Assembly: GCA_004557315.1 (NCBI GenBank)
Contig: SFEH01000049.1
Span: forward strand, 1 to 14,712
Direction of reading: 5' to 3'
Origin: Bacteroidales bacterium
GTDB lineage: Bacteria; Bacteroidota; Bacteroidia; Bacteroidales; UBA3663
Length of the DNA: 14,712 nucleotides
The notes below the pieces were generated by a model. It was not told the DNA's origin and searched no databases. It worked only from the letters and a program-made list of their open reading frames with translations. Below, piece after piece: positions 8,977-14,712 of this stretch. The number at the start of each line of letters is the position of its first letter. Position 1 is the stretch's first letter. The translations under genes were made by a program, and so were the position numbers.

Positions 8977-10632
8977 TCAGCCACCAATGCGCTGTGCCGT
9001 ATTGCTCAACGCCTCGTCAAAGGCAATCTGGTAATACTTGATGAAATTCTTCCATGCTGCACGAGCCGCGATCTTCTTTGCCTCCTGACGTGCTGGCTTG
9101 GCATCGACTACCGACTGAGAAGCGTAATCATAGATTACCTTGCAGATATCGCTGACCACCGACTCATAGTTCGAGTCGTTGCGTCCGATTACCACCACTC
9201 CTTCAGAAATATCCTTGCCACGACCAATCGACTTGCACCACATACCGAAGCCAGAGAGACTTGTTGTCACCGTTGGAACACCGAAAGCACAGCTCTCCAT
9301 TGGAGTATAGCCCCAAGGCTCATAGTATGAAGGATAGACGGTAAGATCAAGACCTGCCAACATATTATAATATGTGCGGTTGAGAAGTCCGTCGTCACCA
9401 TTCAGATAACATGGGATGTAGATAACCTTAACCTTATCATCCTTTTCATTGCGGAAGCCCAACTCGTGGATGCGCTTCAGTATGACATCTTCGAAATAGT
9501 TGTGAACAGCATGAGTGAACACAGGGTCGCTTACTGGTGTCTCAAATGAAACAGAGCTGTTGTAACGAGCCTTGACATCGCTACGAGCCTCATCGACCCA
9601 ACCTGGAACCATGATGAATGCCACAATCTCGCGGTTAGGCGTATTGTTGCGCAGGCGATTCAAGCTATCGAGGAAAACATCGAGACCCTTGTTCTTCCAT
9701 TCGCAACGGCCTGCAGTGCCTATGAAAAGAGCATCCTCTGCGGGAACTGCTCCTGTGAGGCACTCCACGACACGCGAGAAAGCCGCACGGCTCTCGCGAC
9801 GCACACGTGAGAAAGCAACGCCACTTGGCACAAAGCCTGACTCAAAGCCGTTAGGGGTGACAACAGGCATACGCTCGAGCAACTGATTGCACTCGGCAGC
9901 AGTAATCTCGCTCACCGTAGTGAAGCAATCGGCCTGCTGAGCTGCTCGCTTCTCAACGCTATGCTTGCTTCGCATATTAAGCTCATCAGCCATCTGATCG
10001 CCATGATAGCCAGTCAGATAGTCATAGAGAGGCTTGTTGTTTCCACAAATACTGCGACCAACACATGTCGCATGAGTAGTAAACACAGTCGCTACTGAAG
10101 GCAACTGACGCTTGAGGTAGAGAACGCCCATACCAGTGGTCCACTCGTTGAAGTGTGCTACCACCTTGCTACGCTGTGGGCAGTTATGCTTGTACAGGCT
10201 CTCAACTACGAGCGCAGAAGCATAGGCGAATGTACAACCTTCATCGTAATCTCCGTATGCGGTCATCGAGTCAACGCCATACCACTCCCACATCTGGGCA
10301 TATACAGCATTCTTGACAGCATAGAAAGGACGGAAATCAACGAGAACAACAAGAGGTTGCCCTGGGATATCCCAACGGCCAACACGCACTTTCAGACCCT
10401 CAGCATTGGCGCTCTTTGCCCATTTTGTCAAATTAGGAGTGGCTCCCTCAATGAAAAATGGAGATGGCTGTTCGTGCCAGATGTCAGGACCTATAAAAAC
10501 AAGATTATCGCCCAAAGAAGCCTTCAATGTAGCCGCCTTGGTCGAAAGAACGGCATAGATGCCGCCCACCTTATTACATACCTCCCAACTTACCTCAAAC
10601 AAATAATCTGGGACAATTAGTTTATCTTTCAT
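8977..10632 (-). CDS. Glycogen synthase, GT3 (eukaryote-like) family
   Basis: Cytoplasmic glycosyltransferase that extends alpha-1,4-glucan chains from a nucleotide-sugar. The sequence resembles animal and fungal GT3 glycogen synthase, not bacterial GlgA (GT5): LFEVSWEVCNKVGGIYAVL at residues 11-29 carries the donor-loop KVGGIY, and YYEPWGYTPMESCAFG has the retaining E-x7-E pair at Glu438 and Glu446. At 551 residues it lacks the long phosphorylated tails of eukaryotic enzymes. The helix corresponding to the eukaryotic arginine-rich glucose-6-phosphate sensor (here AKPARQEAKKIAARAAW) has few arginines, so that allosteric control is probably absent. UDP-glucose is the donor known for the family and glycogen synthesis from UDP-glucose has been reported in Prevotella; I infer the same here. 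It is the first gene of the glycogen pair. Confidence 0.94.
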   Translation of the reverse strand: MKDKLIVPDYLFEVSWEVCNKVGGIYAVLSTKAATLKASLGDNLVFIGPDIWHEQPSPFFIEGATPNLTKWAKSANAEGLKVRVGRWDIPGQPLVVLVDFRPFYAVKNAVYAQMWEWYGVDSMTAYGDYDEGCTFAYASALVVESLYKHNCPQRSKVVAHFNEWTTGMGVLYLKRQLPSVATVFTTHATCVGRSICGNNKPLYDYLTGYHGDQMADELNMRSKHSVEKRAAQQADCFTTVSEITAAECNQLLERMPVVTPNGFESGFVPSGVAFSRVRRESRAAFSRVVECLTGAVPAEDALFIGTAGRCEWKNKGLDVFLDSLNRLRNNTPNREIVAFIMVPGWVDEARSDVKARYNSSVSFETPVSDPVFTHAVHNYFEDVILKRIHELGFRNEKDDKVKVIYIPCYLNGDDGLLNRTYYNMLAGLDLTVYPSYYEPWGYTPMESCAFGVPTVTTSLSGFGMWCKSIGRGKDISEGVVVIGRNDSNYESVVSDICKVIYDYASQSVVDAKPARQEAKKIAARAAWKNFIKYYQIAFDEALSNTAQRIGG

Positions 10633-10712
10633 TTATCTTTATAACACAATACTCTTTGCAAGTCATCTGCTTTGGTACAGATAACAAACATCAATATAGC
10701 TATTTACGATTG

Positions 10713-10720
10713 CAAAGTTA
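10713..10720 (-). promoter_or_regulatory. Candidate -7 element for the glycogen genes
   Basis: The minus strand reads TAACTTTG, an exact TAnnTTTG match, about 80 bases before the glycogen synthase ATG; transcription would start near 10706. No TTTG is present at the -33 distance (the sequence there is A-rich with ACGG), so it may need an activator. A lone -7 match can also be chance in AT-rich DNA. Confidence 0.45.
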
Positions 10721-10868
10721 AGTATTTTTTTTCATTTTTCCGTATGTATGCACGAAGAATGAGCAAAAAAACAACATTTCGTGAACATTTTTTAAGATTT
10801 TGTTCAAATAATCTTTAGAATATTAACATTTGAAAACACTTTTTCAAAGCGAATGAACTCATTTTAAA

Positions 10869-10908
10869 GGTGTGAAGGTGTTAAGATGTGGAGGTGTGAA
10901 GGTGTTCA
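10869..10908 (-). repeat. Five reverse-oriented octamers
   Basis: Five octamers in register: GGTGTGAA, GGTGTTAA, GATGTGGA, GGTGTGAA, GGTGTTCA. On the minus strand they read as the same YYCACAYC-like family as the array at 10963-11130. Bases 10883-10897 are an exact inverted copy of 11064-11078 (15 bp), so the two arrays could form arms of a long stem. Confidence 0.75.
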
Positions 10909-10962
10909 TTGTTTCTCCTAATTTATTCTTGACATACTCAACTATTCCATCTTATCAAAATT

Positions 10963-11130
10963 CCATCTCACCATCTCATCATCACACCATCTCATCATCA
11001 CACCATCTCATCTTCACACCATCTCATCTTCACGCCATCACACCCTAACACCTCCACACCCTAACACCTCCACATCTTCACATCTTCACATCTTCACATC
11101 TTCACATCTTCACATCTTAACATCTTCAAT
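10963..11130. repeat. Array of 21 in-register degenerate octamers
   Basis: The 168 bases divide exactly into 21 octamers without a gap. They come in blocks: alternating CCATCTCA with TCATCACA or TCTTCACA (10963-11034), CCATCACA, then CCCTAACA/CCTCCACA twice (11043-11074), then TCTTCACA five times (11075-11114), TCTTAACA and TCTTCAAT. The plus strand is almost free of G. The last two and a half units encode the MerR protein's C-terminal residues and stop. Layered higher-order units (16 bp) point to growth by slippage or duplication. There are no spacers, so it is not a CRISPR array. Confidence 0.9.
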
Positions 11131-11940
11131 CGGTATCTGTATCACCGAAACCCACTTTTCAGGATCTTCCTGATTCCAAATTCCATCAACATAGCTTGTG
11201 CGAGGCTGACCAGCGAGCTTGTATCCATAGTCTTCCATGTATCGGAATACCTCTGTGAAACTCTCATAGAAACGTTCGTACGGTCCGATATGCTTCATGC
11301 AAAGAGCCTTGGGCACTGCCTCCAGAGTCTTGAACTTGATAATATCCGTATCTGGAAGCTTTTCCAGGACCTGCTCGCAATACTCAATGTCGATATCAGT
11401 CGCACGATACTCATTATGATCTACGGTGAAGCAATAACCAGGCTCGGGGCACTTGCATCCGATACGTATCATCTCGGGACCAATCTTGGCGTAACACATG
11501 TAGCCAATGTCGGCATACGAAGGAATGACCTCGCGATGAGAAGCCACAATGATCTCGGGGAGTGACTGAATCTCAAATTTCTCCATGTCAGAGATCCTGC
11601 CGAGAGAAGCTTTGACCGATCTAAGATCAGACAGCCGCTTTGTCAGGGAATCCAGCTCCTTCAGACAGGATTCGATCTTCTCATCGATTAGTTGAGGAGA
11701 AGGGCTTATGTTGCCATCGGCATAGAGTTCAAGGATCTCGTCGAGCGAGAAACCCATCGACTTCAGCCTGCGGATATTGAGCAAGGTCTGCATCTGCGCC
11801 ACGTCATAGTAGCGATAACCAGTCCATGCATCTACCTCATTGGGCTTGAGCAGTCCGATTTTCTCATAATGCCTCAAAGTCTTGACCGTGACCTGGCAGA
11901 GCAGCGAGAACTCCTTGATCTTAAATCTATTTTTCTTCAT
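11110..11940 (-). CDS. MerR-family regulator with GyrI-like effector domain
   Basis: One-component transcription regulator of 276 residues, BmrR-like in layout. Residues about 5-72 are the MerR winged helix-turn-helix (FKIKEFSLLCQVTVKTLRHY, then GLLKP and WTGYRYYD). Residues about 75-112 form the dimerising coiled coil (IDEKIESCLKELDSLTKRLSDL). Residues about 118-276 match the GyrI-like/BmrR effector-binding fold, ending in PEKWVSVIQIP, which in relatives binds cationic or hydrophobic small molecules. The ligand cannot be read from sequence. The last residues (EDVKM) and stop lie in the octamer array. It follows pspC by 69 bases on the same strand, so the two may be co-transcribed; a weaker promoter candidate also lies between them. 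MerR regulators typically activate by reshaping a long promoter spacer. Confidence 0.93.
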   Translation of the reverse strand: MKKNRFKIKEFSLLCQVTVKTLRHYEKIGLLKPNEVDAWTGYRYYDVAQMQTLLNIRRLKSMGFSLDEILELYADGNISPSPQLIDEKIESCLKELDSLTKRLSDLRSVKASLGRISDMEKFEIQSLPEIIVASHREVIPSYADIGYMCYAKIGPEMIRIGCKCPEPGYCFTVDHNEYRATDIDIEYCEQVLEKLPDTDIIKFKTLEAVPKALCMKHIGPYERFYESFTEVFRYMEDYGYKLAGQPRTSYVDGIWNQEDPEKWVSVIQIPIEDVKM

Positions 11941-11941
11941 C

Positions 11942-12000
11942 TTGTGGTTTACTTCTGATTCTAAAAAATAACAAGCATCTTTCTCCTATCCAAACCACAA
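11942..12000. repeat. 9-bp inverted repeat framing the pspC-merR gap
   Basis: TTGTGGTTT (11942-11950) and AAACCACAA (11992-12000) are perfect inverted copies 41 bases apart. The right arm overlaps the candidate merR -33 box and the left arm touches the merR start codon. This could be a looping operator for MerR autoregulation or an RNA stem hiding the ribosome binding site. Confidence 0.4.
11963..11994 (-). promoter_or_regulatory. Weak promoter candidate for the MerR gene
   Basis: On the minus strand, TTTG at 11994-11991, 20 bp, then TATTTTTT at 11970-11963 (last base of TAnnTTTG missing), about 23 bases before the ATG at 11940. It would allow merR expression independent of pspC. The call is tentative because of the imperfect -7 box. 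Confidence 0.3.
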
Positions 12001-12009
12001 TATCATTGA

Positions 12010-12225
12010 TCAAGGCAAGATGTTACTCGAACCATTGCCTGTGTACGACTCCTCCGGTATTCCTATCCAACATATCACATATGCAAGAAGACCTGTGCCT
12101 CCGCAGAAAAACAAGAGAGCCCAAATAAGGCGGATTACAGTAGGATCGATTCCTAAATAATCAGCGATTCCTCCGCATACGCCGCCAATCCAGCGACCGT
12201 AAATGCTTCTTCTTAATGTCTTCAT
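12010..12225 (-). CDS. PspC-domain small membrane protein
   Basis: A 71-residue inner-membrane protein that is almost entirely one PspC domain. The family signature GGVCGGIADYLGIDPTVIRLIW is at residues 14-35, and a hydrophobic helix follows at about 31-55 (LIWALLFFCGGTGLLAYVICWIGIP). In E. coli, PspC works with PspB in the phage-shock response to envelope stress; stand-alone small PspC proteins in Bacteroidetes are common and less understood, so an envelope-stress role is inferred. It is transcribed away from the LytTR gene, from a near-consensus promoter directly beside the four-site operator array, so it is the most likely target of that regulator. merR follows 69 bases downstream. Confidence 0.92.
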   Translation of the reverse strand: MKTLRRSIYGRWIGGVCGGIADYLGIDPTVIRLIWALLFFCGGTGLLAYVICWIGIPEESYTGNGSSNILP

Positions 12226-12281
12226 ATCATCTATTATTTATTAGCGACAGGCCTCGAAAGGCTGTCATTTGTTTGACGATG

Positions 12282-12313
12282 CAAAGTTGAGATAAAAAAA
12301 CGACACCTCCAAA
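12282..12313 (-). promoter_or_regulatory. pspC promoter
   Basis: On the minus strand, TTTG at 12313-12310, a 20-bp spacer and CAACTTTG at 12289-12282 (one mismatch to TAnnTTTG) give a Bacteroidetes promoter with correct spacing. Transcription would start near 12275, about 50 bases before the pspC ATG (12225). The imperfect -7 box fits a promoter needing activation. The first repeat of the operator array begins directly upstream of the -33 box. Confidence 0.6.
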
Positions 12314-12320
12314 TTTCTGT

Positions 12321-12390
12321 GACGAACGGCATAAAAAATGCAACGAATGGCAGGTTTCTGTGACGAATGGCAAAAATCTGTGACGAATGG
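12321..12390. promoter_or_regulatory. Four-copy LytTR-like operator array
   Basis: RACGAAYGG occurs at 12321-12329, 12342-12350, 12362-12370 and 12382-12390, intervals 21, 20 and 20 bp. Copies 1, 3 and 4 share a longer core, CTGTGACGAAYGG. On the minus strand the copies contain GCCGTTCGT, GCCATTCGT, GCCATTCGT and TCCATTCGT. Against the published LytTR 9-bp site [TA][AC][CA]GTTN[AG][TC] these agree at 8, 7, 7 and 8 of 9 positions. Direct repeats two helical turns apart are the normal LytTR dimer arrangement. The array lies between pspC and the LytTR gene, directly upstream of the pspC -33 box. Confidence 0.75.
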
Positions 12391-12448
12391 AGGCATTTTT
12401 CAGTGGCAAAATATCACTATCTCAAATATTATTGCTAACTTCGACCCT

Positions 12449-14236
12449 ATGAAACAGAATATATTACCTTATATAATAATGTGCCTGTTCATGATTGGAT
12501 GCTCTTCGAGCGTAGAATCTGAAAGGCTTGATGAGATTGAGGAAGTGATGAATATCAGTTTGGACTCTGCCGCTACCATGCTCAACAAGATGCCAAAGCC
12601 GACAGCCAGCGAAGAGAACATTGCCCGATACAATCTGATCGACAACTGGTTGAGATACGCCAGATATGAAAAGGAGTTCGACATCGAGTCGCTCGAACAT
12701 GCATATAAGTATTTCAAGGATAGCCACAGCAATCTTCGAAGAGCCCAGGTCAACTATCTAAAGGCTGCTGTCTATGACCAGCTGAAAATTGGAGACGAGG
12801 AACAGAAAGCCCTCTGCTATTTCACAGCAGCCAAGGCCATAGAGAAAACCGACAACCATCAGTTAGCAGCTCAGATATACCAGCGCATCGCTGTTGAGAT
12901 GAATGCTCGTCATGCTTTTCAGGAAGCTCTTGACTGGGGACAGAAATACCGCCTTGAGGCACAGAAATGCGGTGATGCAAGAGAAGAAGTGATTGCATTG
13001 CTCAACCTTGCCATGGCTCATTGCTGGCATTCCGACTCCATTTGCGAAGCGAACCACAACTTTAAGAACGGCTACAACGAGTCGATTGCCTTGTCACACG
13101 AAGCTCTGCGTATTGCCAAGGCTCACAACAATCTCGATGGCATGATGCGTGCCAACGACAAGCTCTCGGCCTTCTATTCGCGTGCCCAAGAGGCAGACTC
13201 TGCCTTGTACTACGCCCTCGTAGCCGACAGCCTGATCACCATCGTCGAGTCGGAGAACCCTTTGAAAAACAAACGCGGACATACCACCCTTGCCGATGCA
13301 TACCGCAAAGTCGGGAAAAAGCTGCGTGCGGAATATGAGCAGACACATGACCGTGCCTTACTTTCACAGATTGAAGACATCGCTGCCAAGGCGATGGTTG
13401 TCGTAGAGAAAGACTACAATAGTTCGAATCCTGTGACACGACAGAATGCGGCACAGCTTGGCTATCTCATCAGCAAGGATCTCTTGAGAGACAGCGAGCT
13501 GTCGCTTTTCTACATGGGTCGTTTCAATCACCTTCAGGACTCTCTGCAACGTGTCCAGCAAAACCTGAAAGTGATGACTGCACCTATCCGCATCGAGAAA
13601 GAAGAGGTCGAAGCCACACTCGACAAGACCAGGCATCAGCTATGGTGGGTTGTGGCTATATGTTTTGTCCTGCTGTTGGCAGTATCGGCAATCACGGTTT
13701 TCATCAGCCGAAAGAACCGCAGGACACTGAACAAACTGAAGGACGAATTGAACGAAGCCCTTGCTGCGGCCGAAGAGATGGCAAAGAAGCAGAAAGAAGA
13801 GGAAGAAAAGAAACCAAAGTTAGATCCTAATGCAGCTTTGGTGCACATCCCTGTGAAGCTGCCAAAGGCCGACCCTGAAAAGCCGATAGTGATTGAGAGC
13901 GCCACCAACGAGTCGCTCACCGTTCGTCCTGTCGATCTGCTGTACATCACAGTCGAGAGCAACAATCTCTATATTGCCTATGTCAGTGATGGCAAACTCA
14001 AGACCAAGTCAATTCGCTCTACGATGAAGGTCGTTGACCAGCAGTTGTTGCCATTCACCAACATAGTGCGTTGTCACCGTGCCTTCATGGTCAACCTTTC
14101 CCATGTCAGATATGCAGTGACAACAAGCGCAGGCCTCTCGTTGCTGCTCGATGTCAACGAGCTGATTGTTCCTGTGTCACGTTCTTTTGTCGATAGCATC
14201 AAGGAAGGGCTCAAGATATACAGCAACCAAGGTTGA
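12449..14236 (+). CDS. Transmembrane one-component regulator: helical-repeat sensor plus LytTR DNA-binding domain
   Basis: A 595-residue membrane regulator. Residues 1-18 are a signal sequence with a lipobox-like FMIGC (Cys18). Residues about 25-375 are helical, TPR-like repeats (for example ALCYFTAAKAIEKTDNHQLAAQIYQRIA), predicted periplasmic. One transmembrane helix spans about 398-419 (LWWVVAICFVLLLAVSAITVFI), then a charged coiled coil at 421-458, and a LytTR domain at about 488-590 with LYITVESNNLYI and RCHRAFMVNLSHV. There is no kinase or receiver domain, so sensing and DNA binding are in one chain. The frame is open from an ATG at 12338, but those 37 residues are translated from the operator array and are not signal-like; the ATG at 12449 gives a proper signal peptide. 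No convincing promoter is visible. Four LytTR-like sites lie 59-128 bases upstream. The signal it senses is unknown. Confidence 0.9.
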   Translation: MKQNILPYIIMCLFMIGCSSSVESERLDEIEEVMNISLDSAATMLNKMPKPTASEENIARYNLIDNWLRYARYEKEFDIESLEHAYKYFKDSHSNLRRAQVNYLKAAVYDQLKIGDEEQKALCYFTAAKAIEKTDNHQLAAQIYQRIAVEMNARHAFQEALDWGQKYRLEAQKCGDAREEVIALLNLAMAHCWHSDSICEANHNFKNGYNESIALSHEALRIAKAHNNLDGMMRANDKLSAFYSRAQEADSALYYALVADSLITIVESENPLKNKRGHTTLADAYRKVGKKLRAEYEQTHDRALLSQIEDIAAKAMVVVEKDYNSSNPVTRQNAAQLGYLISKDLLRDSELSLFYMGRFNHLQDSLQRVQQNLKVMTAPIRIEKEEVEATLDKTRHQLWWVVAICFVLLLAVSAITVFISRKNRRTLNKLKDELNEALAAAEEMAKKQKEEEEKKPKLDPNAALVHIPVKLPKADPEKPIVIESATNESLTVRPVDLLYITVESNNLYIAYVSDGKLKTKSIRSTMKVVDQQLLPFTNIVRCHRAFMVNLSHVRYAVTTSAGLSLLLDVNELIVPVSRSFVDSIKEGLKIYSNQG

Positions 14237-14240
14237 TTGT

Positions 14241-14275
14241 AAAAAAAGGCTCACAGATCAGCGAGATCTGTGAGC
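14241..14275 (-). terminator. Perfect 11-bp hairpin with U tract on the minus strand
   Basis: GCTCACAGATC (14249-14259) and GATCTGTGAGC (14265-14275) form a perfect stem with a 5-base loop. On the minus strand it is followed by CC and seven Ts (14247-14241), a strong terminator for leftward transcripts from the gene at the right edge. On the plus strand it starts 12 bases after the LytTR stop but has no T run, so it may end that transcript less efficiently. Confidence 0.8.
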
Positions 14276-14313
14276 GCTATTGACTAATGCCCCCTAAATG
14301 GTAACTACTCAGG

Positions 14314-14500
14314 TAGGTTTGCCGTACTCATATTATGACGAAACAATATCAGCTTAACGTTCAATTATCACTTCGCATTTGACGCTCATGACCGAAGTCG
14401 TCAGACCGTCCTGAGTACAGTCGTGACATTACAAGAATGCCTGTCATAAGGTCATCAAAACAAGCATCCTTAGACCTTTATGACAGGCATTCCACTGTTT
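14314..14500 (+). ncRNA. Possible structured noncoding RNA (tentative)
   Basis: The 253 bases between the hairpin at 14275 and the edge gene show no credible coding frame. TAGGTTTG at 14314-14321 matches the -7 box TAnnTTTG, but no -33 box is seen. Downstream are 8-bp pairing segments TACTCAGG (14306-14313)/CCTGAGTA (14410-14417) and the long hairpin at 14435-14492, followed by a T-rich stretch. A transcript of about 165 bases is conceivable; the call is weak. Confidence 0.2.
14435..14492. repeat. Long imperfect hairpin (19/20-base arms)
   Basis: GAATGCCTGTCATAAGGTC (14435-14453) pairs with GACCTTTATGACAGGCATTC (14473-14492): 14 bp, one bulged base, then 5 bp, around a 19-base loop. It lies 36 bases past the stop of the minus-strand edge gene, so it could be a terminator or 3'-end stabiliser, although no U tract follows on the minus strand. 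Confidence 0.7.
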
Positions 14501-14528
14501 CGGCTCTTTTCTCTCCTACTACAACATA

Positions 14529-14711
14529 TTACCACAGACGGATGCCTATCTCCTCATATTCATTGTTATACTTCTTCCAACCTCCTTTCAGGAGAGCTGC
14601 TGCATACGAACTCTCATACCATGCATAGTAAGACTTTCCTGTACTTACATGCGTAAAGGTAGCGGTCACATAGCGAATACCCTTGACGTTGTCCAATCCA
14701 TTGAAACCTCT
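14529..14711 (-). CDS. C-terminal 60 residues of an unidentified protein (start outside window)
   Basis: Reading leftward from the right edge, a minus-strand frame is open to TAA at 14531-14529. It encodes 60 residues that include GLDNVKGIRYVTATFTHV, YYAWYESSYAAALLKGGW and a final EEIGIRLW. The alternation of polar and aromatic residues looks like a beta-rich, possibly secreted domain, and its composition is protein-like. I do not recognise the family. The gene begins beyond the window. Two hairpins downstream (14435-14492 and 14249-14275 with a U tract) fit the 3' end of a transcript, which supports it being real. Confidence 0.65.
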   Translation of the reverse strand, partial: RGFNGLDNVKGIRYVTATFTHVSTGKSYYAWYESSYAAALLKGGWKKYNNEYEEIGIRLW

Positions 14712-14712
14712 C

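Larger units (their letters stand above)
10633..11109. other. 477-base noncoding gap with octamer arrays
   Basis: No gene was seen here. From right to left it holds the forward octamer array (10963 into the merR end), a plain 54-base stretch, a short array of the same octamer family in reverse orientation (10869-10908), an AT-rich part and the candidate promoter of the glycogen genes. The AT-rich part has an 8-bp hairpin TTTGAAAA-CACT-TTTTCAAA at 10829-10848 and a TGAACA/TGTTCA palindrome at 10782-10806, possible operator positions about 60-130 bases upstream of the promoter. Confidence 0.7.

Noticed and set aside
10883..11078. Transposable element with terminal inverted repeats
   Set aside because: The 15-bp inverted match is explained by the two octamer arrays being in opposite orientation; there is no transposase or target-site duplication.
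10963..11130. CRISPR array
   Set aside because: Units are 8 bp, contiguous and degenerate, with no spacers and no cas genes nearby.
12338..12448. In-frame 37-residue extension of the LytTR regulator
   Set aside because: It would be translated from the operator repeats and would bury the signal peptide; the ATG at 12449 gives a normal signal sequence.

Overview
The window looks like chromosomal DNA of a Bacteroidales bacterium, most likely a Prevotella relative. The evidence is Bacteroidetes-type promoters (TTTG about 19-20 bp before TAnnTTTG), Bacteroidetes-style lipoproteins, a eukaryote-like GT3 glycogen synthase next to a DUF3417-type glucan phosphorylase, a LruC/DUF4842 surface lipoprotein and a LytTR regulator fused to a helical-repeat sensor. 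No tRNA, rRNA, IS element, phage gene or CRISPR array was seen.

Layout. Bases 1-2563 (+) are one uninterrupted reading frame. It joins the C-terminal part of an AzoR-like flavodoxin-fold oxidoreductase to a complete LruC-domain lipoprotein that has its own signal peptide and a possible promoter; two genes that have lost the stop between them is the likeliest reading. A 16-bp hairpin separates this from a long minus-strand block. In transcription order the block is a GT3 glycogen synthase (10632-8977), an alpha-glucan phosphorylase (8928-6376), a DPP-IV-like S9 dipeptidyl peptidase (6303-4132) and tyrosyl-tRNA synthetase (4027-2699). Synthase and phosphorylase form a glycogen synthesis/breakdown pair, probably one transcript. 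The peptidase follows an intrinsic terminator only 14 bases from its start codon. tyrS has its own promoter.

Upstream of the glycogen genes is a 477-base gap containing an array of 21 in-register octamers and a shorter array of the same octamer family in the opposite orientation. The array runs into the last codons of a MerR/GyrI-like regulator (11940-11110), which is preceded by a small PspC membrane protein (12225-12010). Facing away from pspC is a 595-residue membrane regulator (12449-14236) with a helical-repeat sensor, one transmembrane helix and a LytTR DNA-binding domain.

The most interesting element is in the gap between pspC and the LytTR gene: four copies of RACGAAYGG spaced 21, 20 and 20 bp, about two helical turns each. 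On the minus strand they resemble the known LytTR 9-bp site, and the array starts directly behind the predicted -33 box of pspC. This suggests a self-contained, one-protein transmembrane switch controlling pspC(-merR) and perhaps itself. The right end holds a structured noncoding stretch and the C-terminal 60 residues of an unidentified minus-strand gene.
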